This document shows positions 59,211-64,000 of a DNA stretch of 64,000 nucleotides, piece by piece. Origin of the DNA: Lates calcarifer. Its lineage: Eukaryota; Chordata; Actinopteri; Centropomidae. The notes beneath the pieces were generated by a model, which was not told the DNA's origin, searched no databases, and saw only the letters and a list, made by a program, of their open reading frames with translations. The stretch lies in NCBI RefSeq assembly GCF_001640805.2, contig NC_066856.1:2055937-2119936 (forward strand), given 5' to 3'. The position numbers were made by a program, and so were the translations under genes. Numbering within the stretch: the stretch's first letter is position 1; each line of letters begins with the position of its first letter.

Positions 59211-61079
59211 TAACAGAACTGCCTGCTCCACCTTTGATTGTGCTGCTAATTAGCTTTGGTGTAATGACTTTAGTGGAAAGTTAGTTCTTGTAATTGAAGT
59301 GTTTGGCTTCTGTTTTCTCTTTTGGGTTATGCTGTCATGCCAGTTCTCACGTGAGATTGAATAACTTCACATCTCTGTTCTCCCTAACACACTCACAGCC
59401 CTGTCAGTGCCTGGAAATGTACTGATCTACTCTGTACATGCAGAACTGACAGGATGTGCACCAAGACGCTGTGTAGACCTGTGGGTGGGAACTGTTCAAC
59501 AGGAAAATGAATATCAGCCTCACAAAGCTATGAAAAATCATCCCGAAAAGCCCATCTATGTTTTTTCTTTTTTTTTTCGTAATTGTTATTCTTTCCTGTA
59601 GTATTTTTTTCTTTTTCTTTCTGGAAGTTGAATTAAGGTGAAACCCACAAAGGATGCACACCTGCTACAACACCAGAGATGGCGGCTTAAACTGCTGAAG
59701 CTGTACAAATGGGTCCTCGGAGGACTTCTCCATTTCTTTCTTCTCCTTCAGACTGTAAAGTTTTCCAACAGCTGGTAGACAATAAAAAAGTGAGTGCACT
59801 GGGGCTGTGATTGCAAAGCTTTCCAGAGGTTTTATGGAAGGGGGTGGAGGGTGGGTGTTCAGTTATGACTGCAGTTGAAAGCTGTACAGTAAGTGACCTA
59901 ATTCATTTTTAAAATTCTCTGTATTATTTTCATACCACTCGATAAATCTGTATCCATCATGGTGCATATTAAAGTTATAATTTTCATAAGATCAAACCCA
60001 GTTTTTGATACAATTTATGGTTGAATTTTTTCCTGCCATTCACTGTATTTGAATTTTTTTATTACGACTCCATATAGTAGTTTTTGTTGGTGGTTGTGCA
60101 GTTCCTGCACAGGATTCACAGGCAACAGTGAATCCATGTAATCCAGTGTTGCTGAAATTTATGTCATTGATATCAGTTTACTGTTAACTCTCTCTATGCT
60201 TTGTCAGAGCAGAATTAAGTTACTGCTATTTTAAACAAGTACATCACACTGAAAGCATCCACAATTGGCAAAACACACAGTGGCTTTTGATATGAAGCAG
60301 ACACACAAAATGCAACATATCTGGAGGTTACCGCTGAGTGCATTCATTCATCAAAATTGTGTCTACAAAGCAAGAAAACTGATCATTTTTGGCCTCAGCC
60401 TCAGTGAGTAATTAGTAAGCCAACCTACTTCTACTGTGACTTGTTATGTAGTGAGCTACTCCCCTGTGTGCAGCATAAAATCAGATTGTAGCTGCTCATG
60501 TCACGATGGAAGAAGGCAGATTACTGACTGACCTCTTCAACTAAACAACATGAGCTTGATTAGCTGCACTGTAATTGTTTCATTTTATACACCAATATAC
60601 AGTGTATGGCTCACAATAGACAATCAAATGCAGCACAACCAGAGCAACTGACTTTTTTACCCCACACTTTTTGACCTTCATTCATTTTCAAACCTGTAGT
60701 CTTCAGCCCCAACACTGACTCAAGTGACATCACTTGAGGACAGTTCCCAGACTTCACACAGCAACATCTGGAAACAGATTTTAATGTGGAGACATTAGTG
60801 GATCTTAATTGCAAGGGCAAGTAAACAAGCACACGTGGTTACAGTATTGTTAAGACTGAACAAGAAAAGTAGTGCACATCTGCCATATTTTGAGTTGTTG
60901 TAAAATGTTGAAGCAAAATTATACTTAAAAAAAAAAAAAAAAAAAAAAGTGAAATCCACCTGAACCCAAGGTCTTTGTCAAACAAATTATTCTCATACGG
61001 CCAACATCATATTGAATTTGTGTTACATTCAGTCTGAATTCTTCAAAATCTGCATGGGGCAGATGGAACCTTTTTTAGT
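59211..61079. other. unassigned AT-rich DNA
   Basis: T-rich run at 59560-59620 and A22 at 60927-60948. No gene or family recognised; the A22 run is not preceded by a recognisable retroposon. Confidence 0.35.
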
Positions 61080-61530
61080 ATTCATGCCCTTTTGCTATTC
61101 AGCCTCTCGGCCATCCCTTGTCTCAAGACGAGTCCTGCTCTCCTCTCTCCAAGTCTCTTTGTTCTTTCTAAAAGTGCTCGTCTTCCACTGAAGCCGCCAC
61201 TGTTGCCGTGTCTTTGATGTGAGTCGGGGAGACGGCAGTGAGTTCTCACCTGTCAGCTTTCATGGCTCCCTGAAGGTTGACTTTGAGCTGGTGTCTGTTA
61301 AATTGGGATTGATCGCAACAACAGCAGCCACACATTCCACACACACTCAAAGGGGAAAACGGCGAATCTCCTGACAGTCGCGCAGGGGTTGCTGCTGTAT
61401 GCTGAAGAGCAACCGTTTTTCATGGCGGACGAGGCAGTTTGATGTGACCACGGAAGCCATTTGTTTGGGGTTTCATTTTTTTGTGGCATAGTGGGATGTC
61501 ACAGGAGGTAGGGAGATATGTAGGGAATGC
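61080..61530. other. candidate conserved element
   Basis: CpG-containing, repeat-free block: gcctctcggccatcc, caagacgagtcctg, gtgctcgtcttccactg, gccgccactgttgccgtgtc, gagtcggggagacggcag, aacggcgaatctcc and cagtcgcgcaggg. CpG density is among the higher in the window. No long frame or splice-defined exon is evident. Confidence 0.3.
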
Positions 61531-62049
61531 CTAATGCCTCTATCAGTTGAGTGGAAGACTTATTGGAAAGAGTGGCTCATTCCTGGAGCATGTCTGAATC
61601 ACAAACGGAAGTATTACAGTTAGAGAATCATAAATACTCCATTTCATCTGGAGCCCTCGACCACAGCATCCTGCCTGAATCTGCAGCCACCTCTACCACC
61701 CTAAAATCTTGGCTCGTCTTGCTGTTTTTGTCTCACACACAGAGACTGCATACCAATTGTCAAACTTCATGCTGGAACTGTCAAAGCCTCACGTGCAAGC
61801 TGAAGTTTCAAAACCACCCCCCATTCATTTTGCATTGCTATTTTCAGCAGGTGAAGTTGAACTGTGTGTGTTGTGGGAACATGTAGTTTGGTTTGCTGAT
61901 GGTTTGGCATAAAACAATGAGTAGAGTGGGAAGAGTGAGCTGATTGGCCTGTGGGGAACAGCAACATTAACACTCAAGAGAAAGTTTGTGAGCTTTCCTC
62001 TGCCTTACGAACCAGAGTAGAGCTGATCCCCAGACCACTTCTAAAGCCA
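61531..62049. other. unassigned DNA
   Basis: The 111-codon + frame at 61551-61886 contains GALDHSILPES, faintly like a LINE motif A region, but too short and unsupported to call. Confidence 0.3.
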
Positions 62050-62720
62050 TCATTGATCAGGAGAGAAATTTCTTTTGGCTATGGAATCTCAAATAAAGTC
62101 TCCTTATCTGCAGTGATAAATGTGTGAGAGGGAAAGAGAGAGAGTGGGGAAACACAGAGAGGTAGGGGAGAGAGAGCGAGACCATTAAAGGAGGAGAAAA
62201 AGGAGAGGAGAGCCCCCCACGGATGCTACTGTCAGCTGTGGGAACCCAGATGAAAGTGGTGCAGCCAGATACCAGCGCTCTTTGATCGTGCCTTTGTGTG
62301 ATAAACATCGCGCTATGCCAGCCATGCTCAATGCTCCGTGCCAGCCCGGCTGTGAAGGTGAAGGGCTTTGAGCAGGCTTCCAGCTCAGCTCTGCTCAGGA
62401 CCAGCAGGCGTTTGCCATGCCAGAGAGCTGTCTGCAGCACAGAGACACACACTTTCAAACACACACACACACTCACTCACTCTGACACATTCTCCAGCAG
62501 ATTGCTCTCTCTTTCCCTTTCAGTGTCTCTCTCCTTCTCCTTTTCTCTCCTTATTTCTCTCTCTTCCTCTCTCTCTCTCTCCCTCTCTCTTTCATTCTGC
62601 CCCCACCCTTGAGATTTTTTTTTTTTTTTTGAGCGAGAGAGAGATACTCGTTAAAGATGCAGCCTCGGCTCCAGAGGCAGCCGCTCCTGCTGTGGAGCGC
62701 GAGTCCTATTTGAACCAATA
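62050..62720 (+). promoter_or_regulatory. promoter- or 5'UTR-like block
   Basis: A GA-rich tract (62126-62215) and a CT-rich tract (62495-62595) flank a CpG-containing core (62270-62415) with gataccagcgctc, ttgatcgtgcc, aacatcgcgctatgcc and agcccggctgtg. After a T16 run (62615-62630) come gagcgagagagagatactcg and gcagcctcggctccagaggc, ending in ggagcgcgagtcc. GA/CT tracts next to CpG sequence are common in vertebrate promoters and 5' UTRs of neural genes. The only ATG-initiated frame after the T run (from 62658) encodes 18 residues and stops. Promoter status is inferred; no TATA box is seen. Confidence 0.25.
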
Positions 62721-64000
62721 ATCATCAAGTTTTCAAAATTAAAAGTGTGCAGGGAGAGCATGCACAGGTTTTTTTTTTCTTTTTTTTTTTTTTCCTCTGT
62801 GTTGTAATAGTAATACGGCTGTTGAATATTTCATATCTGCCACTGCTTTGAAACGGTGCAGGTTTGCGATGTTAGGTGTAACAAGGGAGGTATGAGGGAA
62901 TTCTGCCAATGCTGCCTGCATAAATCCTCACCCCTTCAGTTTTTTTTTTTCTTTCTTTTCTAAGCACAAACCTGCGCAAGCTCCACATTTTCTGGTATAA
63001 GGCAACAACAATCCAGCTCTCAGCTTCACCTTGTGCCTACTGTAACAAAGCCGGATGGTGATTTTGATTCACTGAAAAGAGAACAGGATTACTCTTGCTT
63101 CATAGCGACACTGAGTACAGAGTGTGTACATTTGAGAAGGGAAAAGAGTGAGCTAGGGGGAGAGGAGAGGAATGAATGCCATGCATGTGTGGGAAGTGGT
63201 TTTGGCAGGGTTTGAAATTAATGATCTCAACATGTGCTATAGTTGAGAATCATCAGAAAGAAAAGTGCAGACAAAAGCACTTGCAGTACAGCCATGCAGG
63301 GGCCACAGATGGAGAAACCACAAGGACTGCGAGACAGAAGCTGTGGAGAAAACTTTTGTTAAAAAGAAAAAAAAAACATGTTCTTTTAATACAAAATGTC
63401 AACTTTAATGCTGGAAAAGTCTCAAGTGCTGCTTCTGCTTGAGATTAAAAAAAAACCCAGCAGCAATGTGAGGACACATCGACTCTCTGACCACTTATTT
63501 AACAGAAGAAGCGACTCATTTACTGGCTCTTAAGAGCTGTGAGATGTGTCAATCAGCCCATCGCTATGGCAGTATGCAACATGTAAGTGGGAGAGTCTGA
63601 CACATGGAAATGACACCTTGCAGCCGCTGCGCATTGCCCAACGCAGCATCTCTTAAGTAATGCATATTTCATGCAGATGGGCAGATTATGAATATGTGGC
63701 CCTGGGTTCATGATGTGTGGTGGAGCAGAGTCTAAATGAGTCTCTGTAGGATAAATACACTTTTATTAGCATGAGAGGAAGTGGAGATCGTGGGGATTCA
63801 TAGAAACTGATATGGAGTATCTACCAGACTACTAATAAAAAAATAAAAGGTTGGTCATCTTAGGGTAACAAGCCAATAAGATTGTAGTATTTGGTGCATG
63901 TGTATATAAGTGAGTTTTAGAGTGAGTGTTAAAAGAAGTATTGGGAAGTCACTGAAAAGTTCAACAAATTTCTGTTGTCATTTGATAATGTTCCTTTTGA
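62721..64000. other. unassigned DNA
   Basis: T-runs at 62769-62793 and 62940-62950, and an A9-10 run near 63367. 63600-63660 contains a small CpG patch (cagccgctgcgcattgcc, caacgcagcatc). No gene supported to the end of the window. Confidence 0.35.

Noticed and set aside
61551..61886. 111-codon frame with GALDHSILPES, faintly like LINE motif A
   Set aside because: Only about ten residues resemble the motif, with no motif B or C-terminal block nearby.
62298..62721. Two overlapping + frames of 104 and 117 codons
   Set aside because: Run through CA and CT simple sequence in two different frames; the block looks like promoter or 5' UTR, not coding.
1..64000. CRISPR arrays, rRNA, miRNA hairpins, bacterial operons or provirus
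   Set aside because: No regularly spaced repeats, rRNA-like sequence, well-known miRNA seeds, Shine-Dalgarno-led gene runs, LTR pairs or retroviral frames were seen.

Overview
The window looks like nuclear DNA of a ray-finned (teleost, probably percomorph) fish. It has AT-rich single-copy sequence, many (CA)n/(TG)n microsatellites, and degenerate interspersed repeats that I recognise from memory as typical teleost families. These include L2-like LINE relics, hAT-type MITEs that begin with CAGTGGT or CAGTGATT, and several unnamed high-copy repeats. The species and the neighbouring genes cannot be read from the sequence. No database search was run, so every family name rests on recognition.

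I find no convincing protein-coding gene, rRNA, tRNA, miRNA or CRISPR array. The longest open frames (about 60-158 codons) are at the level expected by chance, and many lie inside repeats, microsatellites or pyrimidine tracts. The only sequence with clear protein homology is dead retrotransposon: reverse-transcriptase motifs at 7088-7330, a LINE C-terminal remnant at 7563-7628, and a second C-terminal remnant with its 3' tail at 51548-51985. The window is best read as an intergenic desert or the inside of a very large intron.

Layout. 1-10 kb is repeat-rich: a teleost repeat at 321-491, a minus-strand G-quadruplex motif at 846-872, MITEs at 2109-2310, 3684-3963 and 3964-4213, and the LINE relic at 7088-7628. 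10-31 kb alternates plain AT-rich DNA with blocks of non-repetitive, CpG-containing sequence that resemble conserved non-coding elements (10.5, 12.0, 13.7, 17.3, 22.2-23.4, 26.9-27.7 and 30.9-31.3 kb). Two copies of a GCTAGCAT-type repeat lie at 12.7 and 25.9 kb and another repeat at 28.6 kb. 31-41 kb is mostly featureless. 41-59 kb holds the densest element-like blocks (40.9-42.5, 44.4-45.0, 46.6-48.1, 49.7, 50.8, 54.0 and 58.9 kb), separated by repeats and microsatellites. At 61.1-62.7 kb there is a CpG-containing block flanked by GA and CT tracts that resembles a promoter or 5' UTR.

The most useful leads are the element-like blocks, three exon-like open stretches (13771-13980, 27539-27599, 49743-49900), a CpG cluster at 31021-31260, paired homeodomain sites at 17721-17735 and 43492-43505, and the promoter-like end at 62.1-62.7 kb. 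None of them demonstrates a new biological system. Cross-species alignment and RNA-seq would decide each one.
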